From positions 372,001-436,000 of the forward strand of contig NZ_SMAI01000001.1 in the NCBI RefSeq assembly GCF_004346185.1: a stretch of DNA of 64,000 nucleotides, written 5' to 3'. This document shows, one piece after another, positions 19,944-29,040 of the stretch; position 1 is the first letter of the stretch; every line of letters starts with the position of its first letter. A program made the translations under genes and the position numbers. This DNA comes from Aquabacter spiritensis. Its GTDB lineage: Bacteria > Pseudomonadota > Alphaproteobacteria > Rhizobiales > Xanthobacteraceae. The notes under the pieces are model-generated. The model was not told the origin of the DNA. It ran no database searches and was given only the letters and a program-made list of their open reading frames with translations.

Positions 19944-21116
19944 ATGCGCCAGCAAGCCCCCCGCGCCAATCAGAACTGGATCTTCGACAATTTCCTGAAG
20001 ATGTCGACCAACGAGGATGTGCTGCATCCCGGCATCCTCGGCTTGCGTCTGGAGCGCGGTTTCAAGCACCAGGACATGGAGCGCGTGTTCCACGCCGCTC
20101 AGGGCCGGCGGGCGCTGCCGAAGGAATGGTCGAAGATCGCGCAGGAGCAGGAGGACAAGGGGACGCGGGCGCTCGAAAAGGGCCGCCGGGTGACGGCGGG
20201 CCAGTATTTCCATCGTGCCATGCTCTATTGGGGCCGCGCGCAGCACCTCATTCCGGTCGATGGCAGCCCGAAGAAGATCGAATACTACAACGGCCTTGCC
20301 CGTTGCCGCGACAAGATGATCGAGCTGCTCGACGGTGCCGTCACCAAGCAGAGCTTCGAGTTCGCCCCCGGCAAGAGCACCTACACCCTGTATCAGGCGG
20401 CGCCCGGCGAGGGCCGCAAGCCGACTGTCCTCTACATTCCCGGCATGGACGCCGCGAAGGAGGACTACCCCAGCCCCTACAACAACGAGTTCACCCGCCG
20501 CGGCATGAACCTGTGCGCCATGGACGGCCCGGGGCAGGGCGAGTGCAACATGAACAAGGTCTGGCTGACGCCGGACAATTACGCCCAGGCGGTCAAGCGG
20601 GTGATCGACTGGCTCGTGACCCGCGACGATGTCGACCCCACCCGCATCGGCGTGTTCGGCGCCAGCATGGGGACCCGGTGGGGCGTGGAGGCGGCGGCCA
20701 TCGATCCGCGCATCTCGGCGCTGGTGGGGCAGATGCCCTGCGTCGGCCCGCTCGACATCATTTTCGAGCAGGCCCAGCCCAACTTCAAGCGCATCTACAT
20801 GTACATGTGCAACATGAAGGACGAGGCCGCCTTCGACGCGATGGTGAGCGGGCTCGACCTGCGCACGCACGCGGCGAAGATGACCTGCTCCTACCTGCTC
20901 GCCGGTGGGGAGATGGACGAGCTCTGCCCGCCTGAGGACATGCGCGACTTCCTGAAGGCCGTGACCGCCCCGAAGGAGTTCTGGCTGTACGAAGGCGTGT
21001 TCCACCCGATGGGCGAGGTCGCCGGCGAGATCAACCCGGCCATCGCGGACTGGCTGCTGGAGACCCTCAATAATCCGCTGCCCGCGGGCTACGATCGCAC
21101 CGTCATCATCGAGTAG
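19944..21116 (+). CDS. alpha/beta hydrolase (2,6-dihydropseudooxynicotine hydrolase / FrsA-like)
   Basis: About 390 residues. A helical N-terminal domain (about 1-130: FKHQDMERVFHAAQGRR, GQYFHRAMLYWGRAQHL) precedes an alpha/beta-hydrolase domain with the nucleophile elbow GVFGASMGTRWG, an acid region in LLAGGEMDELCPPED and a histidine in YEGVFHPMGE. Two-domain hydrolases of this kind cleave C-C or C-N bonds in catabolic pathways. It is first in an operon with a complete ABC importer, which suggests it acts on the imported compound. The substrate is not identifiable. An in-frame start further upstream (19794) is possible. Confidence 0.8.
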   Translation: MRQQAPRANQNWIFDNFLKMSTNEDVLHPGILGLRLERGFKHQDMERVFHAAQGRRALPKEWSKIAQEQEDKGTRALEKGRRVTAGQYFHRAMLYWGRAQHLIPVDGSPKKIEYYNGLARCRDKMIELLDGAVTKQSFEFAPGKSTYTLYQAAPGEGRKPTVLYIPGMDAAKEDYPSPYNNEFTRRGMNLCAMDGPGQGECNMNKVWLTPDNYAQAVKRVIDWLVTRDDVDPTRIGVFGASMGTRWGVEAAAIDPRISALVGQMPCVGPLDIIFEQAQPNFKRIYMYMCNMKDEAAFDAMVSGLDLRTHAAKMTCSYLLAGGEMDELCPPEDMRDFLKAVTAPKEFWLYEGVFHPMGEVAGEINPAIADWLLETLNNPLPAGYDRTVIIE

Positions 21117-21182
21117 TGCCGGGCGGCCGGCGCGGCGCCACCGTGCCGCGCTGTTGCCACCCCACAGGGGCGAGGAGGTCGA

Positions 21183-21956
21183 ATGCCACGTTGGATCAAT
21201 GTCCATGTCGCCATTCTGCTGGCTCTGGTCCTGTTGCCGATCCTGGTCATCATCCCGGTGTCGTTCAGCGCCGGCACCTCTCTGTCTTGGCCGACAGAGG
21301 GATGGTCGCTGCGCTGGTACGAGGCGACCCTCTCGGATGCGGGGCTGATGCGCGCCTTCGGGCTCAGCGCGACCATTGCCATCGTCTCGGCCCTGACCTC
21401 GACAGCGATCGGCGTGCCTGCCGCCTATGCCATCGTGCGGGGACGCATCCGCTTCCTCGAAAGCGTACTTCTGCTGCCCATAACCTTTCCGACCGTGGTG
21501 CTGGGCGGAGCGCTCCTAATGGCGTTCGCGCCGCTCGGGATGGTGCGCACGGTGCCGGGCCTGATCGCCGCCCACGTGGCCATCACGCTGCCGTTCGTGG
21601 TGCGCACTATGATTTCCAGCATGCACACCATCGAGGTGCAGTTGGAGGAGGCGGCGACCATCCTCGGCGCGAGCCGGCTGCGCATGCTCCGACATGTGGT
21701 GCTGCCGCTGGCGCGGCCGGGCATCTTCAGTTCGCTCGCCTTCGCCTTCATCGTCTCGTTCGATGAGTTCTCGGTGTCTCTGTTCCTGGTGGGGACCAAT
21801 GTGATGACCCTACCGCTCGAGCTTTACCAGCGCATTCAATATGTCATCAACCCGACCATCGCGGCGGCCAGCGTCGTCCTGGTGGGAATTACTTTCGTAT
21901 CTCTGCTTTTTGTCGACCGGGTCGTGGGATTGGAGCGGTTCTTCGGCAGCAAGTAG
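21183..21956 (+). CDS. ABC transporter permease (polyamine/opine type, PotC-like)
   Basis: 257 residues with about six membrane helices and the inner-membrane EAA loop (EEAATILGASRLRMLRHVVLPLARPGI) that contacts the ATPase. Family features match the PotC/YdcV permeases of spermidine/putrescine-type importers. It works with the second permease, the binding protein and the ATPase encoded downstream. RBS GGCGAGGAGGTCGA precedes the ATG. Confidence 0.9.
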   Translation: MPRWINVHVAILLALVLLPILVIIPVSFSAGTSLSWPTEGWSLRWYEATLSDAGLMRAFGLSATIAIVSALTSTAIGVPAAYAIVRGRIRFLESVLLLPITFPTVVLGGALLMAFAPLGMVRTVPGLIAAHVAITLPFVVRTMISSMHTIEVQLEEAATILGASRLRMLRHVVLPLARPGIFSSLAFAFIVSFDEFSVSLFLVGTNVMTLPLELYQRIQYVINPTIAAASVVLVGITFVSLLFVDRVVGLERFFGSK

Positions 21957-22003
21957 GGCGGATAAATGACCAGCCATAAAAACATCCAGACGGGAATTGA
22001 ACC

Positions 22004-23044
22004 ATGACCACGATCTCAAGACGCGACATGCTGAAGAGTGCCGGCCTCCTGGGCGCTGCCCTCGGGGTGGGAACGACATTTCCGTGGAACCCCGCGCTCG
22101 CGGCGGAACAACTGCGGATTCTGTCCTGGGGCTGGGGCTACGACAAGGCGATCAAGACCGCCGTCATACCGAAGCTGCCGCAGGCGCAGGTGGAACTCGA
22201 AATCGGCACCAACGCGGCGAACTATGCCAAGCTGCTGGCGCAGCGGGCCAATCCGGTTCTGAGCGGCGGCACGTTCAACGACATCTTTTCCTACCGTGGC
22301 TTCACCGACAAGATGTGGACCCCGTTCGATCGCAAGCTCATCCCCAATGTCGCCAACCTGCCCGAATCCGCCTTCATCCAGACCAACGGCATCAAGTTCG
22401 GCATCCAGCCCTATTCGCTCGTCTACAACCCGAAATTCGTCGACGAGCCGAAGTCCTACCTCGATCTGTTCGACCCGAAATATAAGGGCAAGATCGGCCT
22501 CTCCGATTATTACTTCGATGGCTATGGCCTGATGGCCAAGGCCATGGGCAAGAGCGTGGACGATGTGCCCGCCGGCATCGCGGAATGGTCCAAGCACACC
22601 GCCAATATTGGCCCCTGGAACCAGTCTCCCGCACAGCTCCACGATCTGGTGGAAAGCGGCGAGTTGTGGATCGCCTTCACCTTCGGCGGCAACGCTACCG
22701 GCGCCATCGCGGCCGGCAAGAAGATCGCGTTTACGATCCCCAAGGAAGGCGCCACGGGCGTCAGTTCCTTCGTCCAGTCCATTGCCGGCTTTGACGACAA
22801 GACCACAGCGCTGACCCAGCAGCTTCTCGGCCAGTTCTTCAACCCCGAGGCGCAGGTGGCGTTCGCGGAGAATGTGTTCCTCAGCCCGATCGCCAAGAAC
22901 ACCGTCATTCCCGAGAACCTCAAGCAGTACAAGGCCATGCTTTCGGCCGAGGGGGTCGCCGGATTGCTTCCCACCGATGTCGAGGTCGGCGCCAAGAAGT
23001 TCAACGAATACAAGAACATGGTAAACCAGCGGCTGAAGGTTTGA
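22004..23044 (+). CDS. ABC transporter substrate-binding protein (polyamine type)
   Basis: 346 residues. The N-terminus TISRRDMLKSAG then a hydrophobic run ending in ALAAEQ is a Tat-type signal (twin arginine RR followed by D-M-L). The mature part is a PotD/Fe(III)-type periplasmic binding protein with WTPFDRKLIPN and SVDDVPAGIAEW. It delivers the substrate to the two permeases. The ligand cannot be read from the sequence; relatives bind polyamines, opines or related amines. Confidence 0.88.
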   Translation: MTTISRRDMLKSAGLLGAALGVGTTFPWNPALAAEQLRILSWGWGYDKAIKTAVIPKLPQAQVELEIGTNAANYAKLLAQRANPVLSGGTFNDIFSYRGFTDKMWTPFDRKLIPNVANLPESAFIQTNGIKFGIQPYSLVYNPKFVDEPKSYLDLFDPKYKGKIGLSDYYFDGYGLMAKAMGKSVDDVPAGIAEWSKHTANIGPWNQSPAQLHDLVESGELWIAFTFGGNATGAIAAGKKIAFTIPKEGATGVSSFVQSIAGFDDKTTALTQQLLGQFFNPEAQVAFAENVFLSPIAKNTVIPENLKQYKAMLSAEGVAGLLPTDVEVGAKKFNEYKNMVNQRLKV

Positions 23045-23081
23045 GGCCGTTGGCGCGGATCGAGCGGACGAGGACCGAGGG

Positions 23082-24185
23082 ATGAGCGCGGATGATCGCC
23101 ACGCCCTGGCACTGAGCGGCGTGCATAAGAGCTTTGGCGATGTCGAGGTCGTCAAGGGCGTGGATCTGGCGCTCCGCGAGGGCACCGTCCTGTCGCTGCT
23201 CGGGCCGAGCGGCTGCGGCAAGACCACACTTCTGCGGATGGTCGCGGGCTTCCTGCGGCCATCGCGCGGGGAGATCCGCATTGCGGGGGAGCCTGTGGAC
23301 GGCATCCCCTCGCATCTGCGCAAGCTCGGCATGGTGTTTCAGAGCTATGCCCTGTTTCCCCACATGACGGTCGCGAACAATGTCGCGTTCGGCCTGAAGA
23401 TGCAGGGCGTGCCCCGCGCCGAGATCGCGCCGAAAGTGATGGGCGCGCTCGCCACGGTGCATATGGAAGGCATGGCCGAGCGCTTTCCGCGGGAGCTTTC
23501 GGGCGGCCAGCAGCAGCGCATCGCCCTGGCGCGCGCCATCGTCACCTCGCCCCGGCTGATGCTGCTGGACGAGCCCTTCGGGGCGCTGGACCGTCAGCTG
23601 CGGGAAGAGATGCAGCTTGAAGTGAAGCGGCTGCAACGGCGTCTGGGCATCGCCTTCGTGTTCGTGACCCACGACCAGGAGGAGGCGCTCACCCTCTCCG
23701 ACACCATCGCGGTCATGAACGAGGGGCGCATCCAGCAATTGGGAACGCCGCGCGAGGTCTTTGAGCAGCCGGAGAACCTCTTCGTCGCCAACTTCTTCGG
23801 CCTGCTCAACACGCTTCCCGCGGCGGTCACGCCGCAGGCCGGGGGGCTTGCGCGGGTAGAGGGCGGCTTCGGCGCCTGGAGCCTGCCAAATCCGCGCGGG
23901 CATTCCGGGAGGGCGACCCTCGCAGTGCGCGCCACCGACGTGGCGGTCTCGGCCGCGCCTGCGCCGGACGGTTCGCTCAGCGTGCCCGGCACCCTGGAGG
24001 AAGTGATCTACAAGGGCACCTCGGTGCTGTACCAGATCCGCCTCAAGGACGGCGCGGCTCTGGAAGCGACGGGCAAGACGGAAAGCCGGTTGCCGTTCGC
24101 CAGAGGAGATGCGGTCTGGGCATCCTGGCAGCCCGATAAGAGCCTGTTGTTTCCAGCCGATGCGTCGGGCGGGGCGCGGCCATGA
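23082..24185 (+). CDS. ABC transporter ATP-binding protein (PotA-like)
   Basis: 367 residues. Walker A GPSGCGKTT, Q-loop VFQSYALFPHM, signature LSGGQQQRIALARA, Walker B LMLLDEPFGALD and the H-loop VFVTHDQEEA are all intact. A C-terminal TOBE domain (about 280-360) is present, as in PotA/MalK. Powers the importer. Its last four bases overlap the start of the next permease gene (ATGA). Confidence 0.93.
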   Translation: MSADDRHALALSGVHKSFGDVEVVKGVDLALREGTVLSLLGPSGCGKTTLLRMVAGFLRPSRGEIRIAGEPVDGIPSHLRKLGMVFQSYALFPHMTVANNVAFGLKMQGVPRAEIAPKVMGALATVHMEGMAERFPRELSGGQQQRIALARAIVTSPRLMLLDEPFGALDRQLREEMQLEVKRLQRRLGIAFVFVTHDQEEALTLSDTIAVMNEGRIQQLGTPREVFEQPENLFVANFFGLLNTLPAAVTPQAGGLARVEGGFGAWSLPNPRGHSGRATLAVRATDVAVSAAPAPDGSLSVPGTLEEVIYKGTSVLYQIRLKDGAALEATGKTESRLPFARGDAVWASWQPDKSLLFPADASGGARP

Positions 24186-25048
24186 CGGGCCGGGCGCCTC
24201 CGGCAACGCGTGAGGAAAGCGGCCTGTCCGTCCTCGGATATGCTCTTGCCGTGCTCCCGGCGCTGCTGGTGTTCGCGGTCATATTCGCCTGGCCGGTCAT
24301 CAGTTTCGTGGCCGCCGGAGCGCGTGCGCTCGTGGACAGCGACACGGGGCTTGCCGACATCGTCGGCGGCCATTCCATGCTCACGCGCTATGGGGTGGCG
24401 AGCCTCGTGCTTGCCTTCACCACCACCTTCATCACGCTGATCCTGGGCTATCCCGTCGCTTATTACCTGGCGCGCTCGCGGTCCAGGCTGCGCTATTACG
24501 TCTATGTCGGCATGTTCGTGCCGCTGCTGTTTTCCATCGTCGTGCGCACGTTCGGCTGGATCATCCTGCTGGGCAGCAACGGCGTGCTCAACGGCGTGCT
24601 GCGCGGGCTCGGCATCATCCAGGAGCCGGTGGTGTGGCTCTACAATTTCTGGGCCGCCGTCGCCGGGCTGGTGCATGTCTTCCTGCCCTTCATGGTCCTC
24701 TCCATTCTCAGCTCGCTGTCCCGCATCGACGAGCGGATCGAGGAGGCCGCCACCATCCTCGGGGCCAACGGCTTGCGGGTGTTTTCCTATGTGACCTTGC
24801 CCCTGTCGGCGCCCGGCGTCTTCGGCGGCTGCGCCATCGTGTTCAGCCTTTCCATGGGCGTCTATGTGACCCCGCGCCTGTTGGGCGGGGGACGGGTGCA
24901 GGTGCTGGCCACGGAAATCTACAGCCAGATGCTTGAACTCGGGGATTGGAGCGCCGCCGCGACACTCGGTATCGTCCTGATGATCCTGACGTTTTCAGTG
25001 GTGGCGATCTATCGGCTGCTGCTGCCGTCGCGGATCGCGGGCCGCTAG
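24182..25048 (+). CDS. ABC transporter permease (polyamine/opine type, PotB-like)
   Basis: 288 residues, six membrane helices, and the EAA loop EEAATILGANGLRVFSYVTLPLSAPG. It pairs with the PotC-like permease of the same operon. The start overlaps the ATPase stop, so the two are translationally coupled. Order permease, binding protein, ATPase, permease is common for this transporter class in alphaproteobacteria. Confidence 0.9.
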   Translation: MTGRAPPATREESGLSVLGYALAVLPALLVFAVIFAWPVISFVAAGARALVDSDTGLADIVGGHSMLTRYGVASLVLAFTTTFITLILGYPVAYYLARSRSRLRYYVYVGMFVPLLFSIVVRTFGWIILLGSNGVLNGVLRGLGIIQEPVVWLYNFWAAVAGLVHVFLPFMVLSILSSLSRIDERIEEAATILGANGLRVFSYVTLPLSAPGVFGGCAIVFSLSMGVYVTPRLLGGGRVQVLATEIYSQMLELGDWSAAATLGIVLMILTFSVVAIYRLLLPSRIAGR

Positions 25049-25072
25049 ACCGGCCGCATATTTACAAGATCT

Positions 25073-25086
25073 AGGAGGCGCGTTTG
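25073..25086 (+). promoter_or_regulatory. strong ribosome binding site deciding a TTG start
   Basis: AGGAGG at 25073-25078 lies 5 bases before a TTG codon that begins ERRIGIILNGATGG, which places the nucleotide-binding strand at the correct distance from the N-terminus of the oxidoreductase. Confidence 0.7.
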
Positions 25087-26229
25087 GAACGCAGGATCGG
25101 CATCATATTGAACGGCGCCACGGGCGGATTGGCGACCGGCCAGCATCTGCGCGCCCTCGTCAATATCCGCAAGGAGGGCGGGCTTCCCCTCGCCAATGGC
25201 GATCTGCTGATGCCGGATCTGATCCTGGTGGGACGCAACGCCGAGCGGCTGGCGGCGCTGGCGGCGAAGAACGGCCTGGCGCGCTGGTCCACCGATCTCG
25301 ACGCCGCTCTGGCCAATCCGGACGACACGCTGTTCTTCGATGCGGCCACCACGCACCTGCGCTTCGGCGTCGTGCGTCGGGCCATCGCGGCGGGAAAGCA
25401 CATCTATTGCGAAAAGCCCATCGCCCCGACGCTGGAGGAAGCGCTGACCCTGGCGCGCGAGGCGAAGGCCGCCGGCATCAAGAACGGCACGGTGCAGGAC
25501 AAGCTGTTTTTGCCGGGTTTCCGCAAGCTCGCCTATCTCAAGGACACCGGCTATTTCGGCCAGATTTTGGAGGTGCGGCTTGAATTCTCCCGCTGGATTT
25601 TCGACGGCGAGCATCGGCCCGCGCAGCGCCCGAGCTGGAATTATCGCAAGCGCGACGGCGGCGGCCTGGTGCTCGATATGTTTCCCCACTGGCGCTACAT
25701 GATCGACCGCCTCGCGGGGGAGGTCCGCGCCGTGAATTGCACCACCCGCCGGCACTTCTCCCGCCGCTGGGACGAACAGGGCAACCCCTATGAGTCCGAC
25801 GCCGAGGATGCCGTCTTCGCGCAGATGGAGCTGGAGGGCGGGATATTCGCCAGCGTCAACAGTTCCTGGTGCTCGCGCATCCGCCGCGACGACGTGGTGA
25901 CCATCCAGATCGACGGCACGAATGGCTCGGCGGTGGCAGGACCGCAGGACTGTTTCACCCAGCCGGACGGCAATACGCCCAATCCCGTCCTGCCGGTTGA
26001 GAACCGCCAGCCGGTGAGCTTCTTCGACCAGTGGCTGGCCATGCCCGACAATACCCCGCTCGTGAACAGCTATCGCGCCGGCTGGAACCTGTTCCTGCGC
26101 CATGTGGCGGAGGACGGGCCGTTTCCCTCGCCGCTGGCCGCCGGCGCCAAGGGCGTCCAACTCGCCGAACTGTCCTATCTCAGCAATCAGGAACGCCGCT
26201 GGATCGACGTTCCCGCGCTGACCCTTTGA
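25084..26229 (+). CDS. Gfo/Idh/MocA-family oxidoreductase
   Basis: 381 residues. An N-terminal Rossmann domain (IILNGATGGLATGQHL) is followed by the family hallmark CEKPIAPTLEEAL, with the EKP lysine of the active site. The C-terminal alpha/beta domain contains WNYRKRDGGGLVLDMFPHWRYMID. The first glycine motif is unusual (NGATGG rather than GxGxxG). Probably oxidises a sugar or polyol-like intermediate delivered by the neighbouring ABC importer. TTG start supported by AGGAGG. Confidence 0.87.
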   Translation: MERRIGIILNGATGGLATGQHLRALVNIRKEGGLPLANGDLLMPDLILVGRNAERLAALAAKNGLARWSTDLDAALANPDDTLFFDAATTHLRFGVVRRAIAAGKHIYCEKPIAPTLEEALTLAREAKAAGIKNGTVQDKLFLPGFRKLAYLKDTGYFGQILEVRLEFSRWIFDGEHRPAQRPSWNYRKRDGGGLVLDMFPHWRYMIDRLAGEVRAVNCTTRRHFSRRWDEQGNPYESDAEDAVFAQMELEGGIFASVNSSWCSRIRRDDVVTIQIDGTNGSAVAGPQDCFTQPDGNTPNPVLPVENRQPVSFFDQWLAMPDNTPLVNSYRAGWNLFLRHVAEDGPFPSPLAAGAKGVQLAELSYLSNQERRWIDVPALTL

Positions 26230-26242
26230 GCCGGAGTTTGCG

Positions 26243-27082
26243 ATGGCCCGCCATCTTGTCTGCCTGACGTTCGACTTCGATGTTGTTTCCGGCTGGATCG
26301 CGCGCGGCATGACCACGCCGACGCCCATGTCCCGCGGGGAGATGGGGCTGATTGGCGCCAAGCGCATCCTCGCCTTGCTCGCCAAGCACAATATCCGCTC
26401 CACCTGGTTCGTGCCGGGGCACACCATCGAATCCTTCCCCGACGCGGCCAAGGAAGTGGTCGATGCCGGGCATGAGATCGCTAACCACAGCTGGGCGCAT
26501 ATCCCACCCGCCATGATGACCCGCGAGGAGGAGGAGGCGGACCTGGTGCGCGCCAGCGAGGCCATCATCCGCCTCACCGGTAAGGCGCCGCGCGGCTACC
26601 GGTCCGCCTCGTGGGATCTCAGCCCGCACACCATCGACCTGCTGGTGAAGCACGGCTTCAAATATGAGAGCAGCCTGATGGGCTCCGACTACGTCCCCTA
26701 CCGGGCGCGGCGGGACGATGTGGTGAAGCTGGGCGAGCCCATGATCCTCGGCCCTGAAACCGATCTGGTGGAACTGCCCATCAGCTGGACGCTGGACGAT
26801 TATCCGCATTTCGAGTTCGTGCGGACCCCCGCCACCATTCTTCCCGGTCTCCAATCCGCCGACGGCGTGCTGCGCAACTGGACGGACGATTTCCTCTACA
26901 TGAAGCGCGACTTCGAATGGGGCGTCATCACCTATACCTGCCACCCGTTCGTCATCGGGCGCGGCCACCGCATGATAATGCTGGAGCGCCTGGTAGAAAC
27001 CCTGGTGTCCGAAGGCGCCACCTTCTGCGCCATGGAGGATGCGATGGAAGAGTTTCTCGCGCGCGAGCGTCGGGCCGGCTGA
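26243..27082 (+). CDS. polysaccharide deacetylase family protein (PgdA/PuuE-like)
   Basis: 279 residues of the NodB fold. LTFDFDV supplies the metal-binding aspartate motif, HEIANHSWAH the H-x3-H metal site, and GYRSASWDLS the third motif. The architecture matches HpPgdA-like and allantoinase-like (PuuE) members, which act on peptidoglycan, cyclic ureides or imides rather than chitin. As the last gene of a catabolic operon a small amide or imide substrate is as plausible as a glycan. Starts 13 bp after the oxidoreductase stop. Confidence 0.85.
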   Translation: MARHLVCLTFDFDVVSGWIARGMTTPTPMSRGEMGLIGAKRILALLAKHNIRSTWFVPGHTIESFPDAAKEVVDAGHEIANHSWAHIPPAMMTREEEEADLVRASEAIIRLTGKAPRGYRSASWDLSPHTIDLLVKHGFKYESSLMGSDYVPYRARRDDVVKLGEPMILGPETDLVELPISWTLDDYPHFEFVRTPATILPGLQSADGVLRNWTDDFLYMKRDFEWGVITYTCHPFVIGRGHRMIMLERLVETLVSEGATFCAMEDAMEEFLARERRAG

Positions 27083-27433
27083 GCGGCCCCAAGCGCCCTG
27101 CCGCGTGCCCCTAACCACTGGCCTTGAACTGAACCGCTCCCAGCAAAGTGGCTCGGCCGGGGTGACAGGCAGCGATACGGGATAGGAAGAATTACCCTTA
27201 TCAATCACAGGGATCGTGCGATATGTGGCACGGAGCGGGACGGTCTGAAACGACCTTAATTGACCCCCGCTCTAATTTTTACCCGCCCTAAGGAATTGAT
27301 CCTCCTACAGAACGTTTCCATTTCAACACGGTTCAACAAGGTGCAAGGCGGCGTCGCGCCATTTCGCTTTTCCTCTGAGCGCGAGAGGCGGCGCCCATGT
27401 CGAATTTGCGCAGTCCTCATGAGTTGCATGCCC
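27083..27433. other. gap without a gene (operon end to TetR promoter)
   Basis: About 350 bp with no convincing open frame. It includes a short AT-rich stretch with two TTGACCCCC/TTTTTACCC-like runs around 27260-27285 that could be debris of a mobile element, but no transposase sequence is visible. Confidence 0.4.
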
Positions 27434-27464
27434 TTGACAATGACTGAGTGGGCAGTCATTTAAA
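27434..27464 (+). promoter_or_regulatory. TetR gene promoter with palindromic operator
   Basis: TTGACA (27434-27439) is followed by the perfect inverted repeat AATGACTG-N6-CAGTCATT (27439-27460), and TTTAAA lies at its right end as a weak -10. The operator covers the spacer, so binding would block RNA polymerase; autorepression by the TetR protein is inferred. Confidence 0.75.
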
Positions 27465-27488
27465 GCAGGAGGGTGAGGATGAAACTGC

Positions 27489-28055
27489 ATGGCGAGACCT
27501 CTCAATGAAGACAAACGAGCGGCGATTCTGAGCGCGACGACCCAGCTCGTTGCAGACCATGGGCTGGGCGCGGCCACGGCGCAGATTGCGAAGGCCGCCG
27601 GTGTCCCTCACGGATCAGTCTTCACCTATTTTGGCACCAAGGCAGAGCTTCTCAATGCGCTCTACCTCGAGCTAAAGACAGAGCTCACCAGTACCGTGCT
27701 CGAGCGAATGCGGTCCGAAGGCGATGTGCGGGAGCGACTCCGGGATGTCTGGGAAAGCTGGACGCATTGGGGCGTAGCCACTCCCTCAAAGCGCCGCGCA
27801 CTTGCGCAACTCGGTGTCTCGGATCAGGTCAGCGCCCTTACGCGGAAGGCAGGGTATGAGGCAGCGCAGCCGGTTCTGGACATCATCTGGCGGATCAGCG
27901 CCGAGGGCAGCCTGAAGAACGCGCCGAGGCCCTATGTCGCGGCCCTGGTCGAAGCGGTGGCAACGACGACCATGGATGCCATGAGCGATCATCCGGACCA
28001 TGCTGCAACCATTTGCGCGGACGGTTTCGAGGCACTGTGGCGGCTTCTCAACTAG
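27489..28055 (+). CDS. TetR-family transcriptional regulator
   Basis: 188 residues. The N-terminal HTH (KRAAILSATTQLVADHGLG, then AQIAKAAGVPHGSVFTYFGTKAELLNAL) is typical TetR; the C-terminal domain is ligand binding and not specific. A palindromic operator overlaps its own promoter and a second related site lies before the next gene, so it probably represses itself and the downstream SDR. Confidence 0.92.
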   Translation: MARPLNEDKRAAILSATTQLVADHGLGAATAQIAKAAGVPHGSVFTYFGTKAELLNALYLELKTELTSTVLERMRSEGDVRERLRDVWESWTHWGVATPSKRRALAQLGVSDQVSALTRKAGYEAAQPVLDIIWRISAEGSLKNAPRPYVAALVEAVATTTMDAMSDHPDHAATICADGFEALWRLLN

Positions 28056-28071
28056 TCAATTTTGGTCGTTA

Positions 28072-28093
28072 AATGACTGCGTGCTCACGCATT
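28072..28093 (+). promoter_or_regulatory. second copy of the TetR operator before the SDR gene
   Basis: AATGACTG-CGTGCT-CACGCATT. The left half is identical to the operator at 27439, the spacing is the same (6 bp), and the right half matches 6 of 8 bases. It lies 14 bp before the SDR start. Confidence 0.65.
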
Positions 28094-28106
28094 AACGGAG
28101 GTTGAG

Positions 28107-28970
28107 GTGTCGAAAATCTGGTTTGTTACCGGCAGCGGTGCCGGCCTCGGGCGCGTCCTCGCCGAACAGGCACTCGCGGCCGGCGAAACGGTCGTCGCCA
28201 CGGCCCGGGACACCTCGCAACTCGATCCACTGGCACGCAAGTATGGTGGGCAGGTGCTGATTCTCCCGCTGGACGTCACCAATGAAGACGAAGCGACCAC
28301 CGCCGTGAAGGCGGCCCTGGACACCTTCGGACGGCTTGATGTTCTGGTCAACAATGCTGGTTATGGCTCCTTCCGTCCTTTCGAGGAAACGCCATCCGAT
28401 GATTTCCGCAGGCTGGTCGAGACCTGCTTTTTCGGAGTGGTGAACCTCACGCGCGCGGTGCTTCCCGTCATGCGCCGGCAGCGCGCAGGGCACATCTTCC
28501 AGATATCCTCGATCGGCGGGCGGATCGGTTTCCCCGGCAACGCGGCCTATTCGGCGGCCAAATGGGCGGTTGGAGGCTTTACGGAAGCGCTCGCGCTGGA
28601 AACCGCACCTTTCGGCGTCAAGGTCACGGCGCTGGAGCCAGGCGGCATGCGCACCAATTGGGGCAAGCGGGCCAGTACGGATATCCCCGCTCTGTTGCCG
28701 GACTATGAACCCTCCGTTGGCGCGATGATCAGGCAACTGGAGGGCCTCTGGGGCCATGAAACCGGAGATCCGGCCAAGGTTGCGCAGGTAATCCTGAGGC
28801 TTGCCAGCGCGGACACCCTGCCGCCGCATCTCATCCTCGGCAGCGATTCCCTGGCGATGGTCCGTCAGGCGGAAGAGGCGCGGGCGAAAGAGGCTGCCCG
28901 TTGGGAACCCATCACCGGTTTCATCAATTTCGGGGCAGCGTGCCAGCTCCCCGAACTACCACAGGGCTGA
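28107..28970 (+). CDS. short-chain dehydrogenase/reductase
   Basis: 287 residues. The SDR cofactor loop TGSGAGLGRVLAEQAL is at the N-terminus, NNAGYGS is the structural NNAG, and YSAAKWA holds the catalytic Tyr/Lys. Classical SDR of unknown substrate. The GTG codon at the start follows GGAGG. Cotranscription with the TetR gene is likely, and the TetR operator precedes it. Confidence 0.9.
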   Translation: MSKIWFVTGSGAGLGRVLAEQALAAGETVVATARDTSQLDPLARKYGGQVLILPLDVTNEDEATTAVKAALDTFGRLDVLVNNAGYGSFRPFEETPSDDFRRLVETCFFGVVNLTRAVLPVMRRQRAGHIFQISSIGGRIGFPGNAAYSAAKWAVGGFTEALALETAPFGVKVTALEPGGMRTNWGKRASTDIPALLPDYEPSVGAMIRQLEGLWGHETGDPAKVAQVILRLASADTLPPHLILGSDSLAMVRQAEEARAKEAARWEPITGFINFGAACQLPELPQG

Positions 28971-28986
28971 TCCCTCTCCCAAAGAT

Positions 28987-29015
28987 GAGGCTGCGCGAAG
29001 GTTTCGCGCAGCCTC
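28987..29015. terminator. bidirectional hairpin between convergent SDR genes
   Basis: A perfect 13-bp stem (GAGGCTGCGCGAA with TTCGCGCAGCCTC) and 3-base loop in the 70-bp gap between two convergent genes. No clear T-run, so it is probably a shared mRNA 3' end. Confidence 0.65.
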
Positions 29016-29040
29016 GATGCAGGATGGTGCGCGCTTGGCG

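Noticed and set aside
23001-24206. 401-codon reverse open frame opposite the ABC ATPase
   Set aside because: Antisense shadow; the ATPase motifs on the plus strand are complete.
27240-27300. Possible IS21-like remnant in the gap before TetR
   Set aside because: Only short AT-rich runs resembling such elements are visible; no transposase sequence or inverted repeats.
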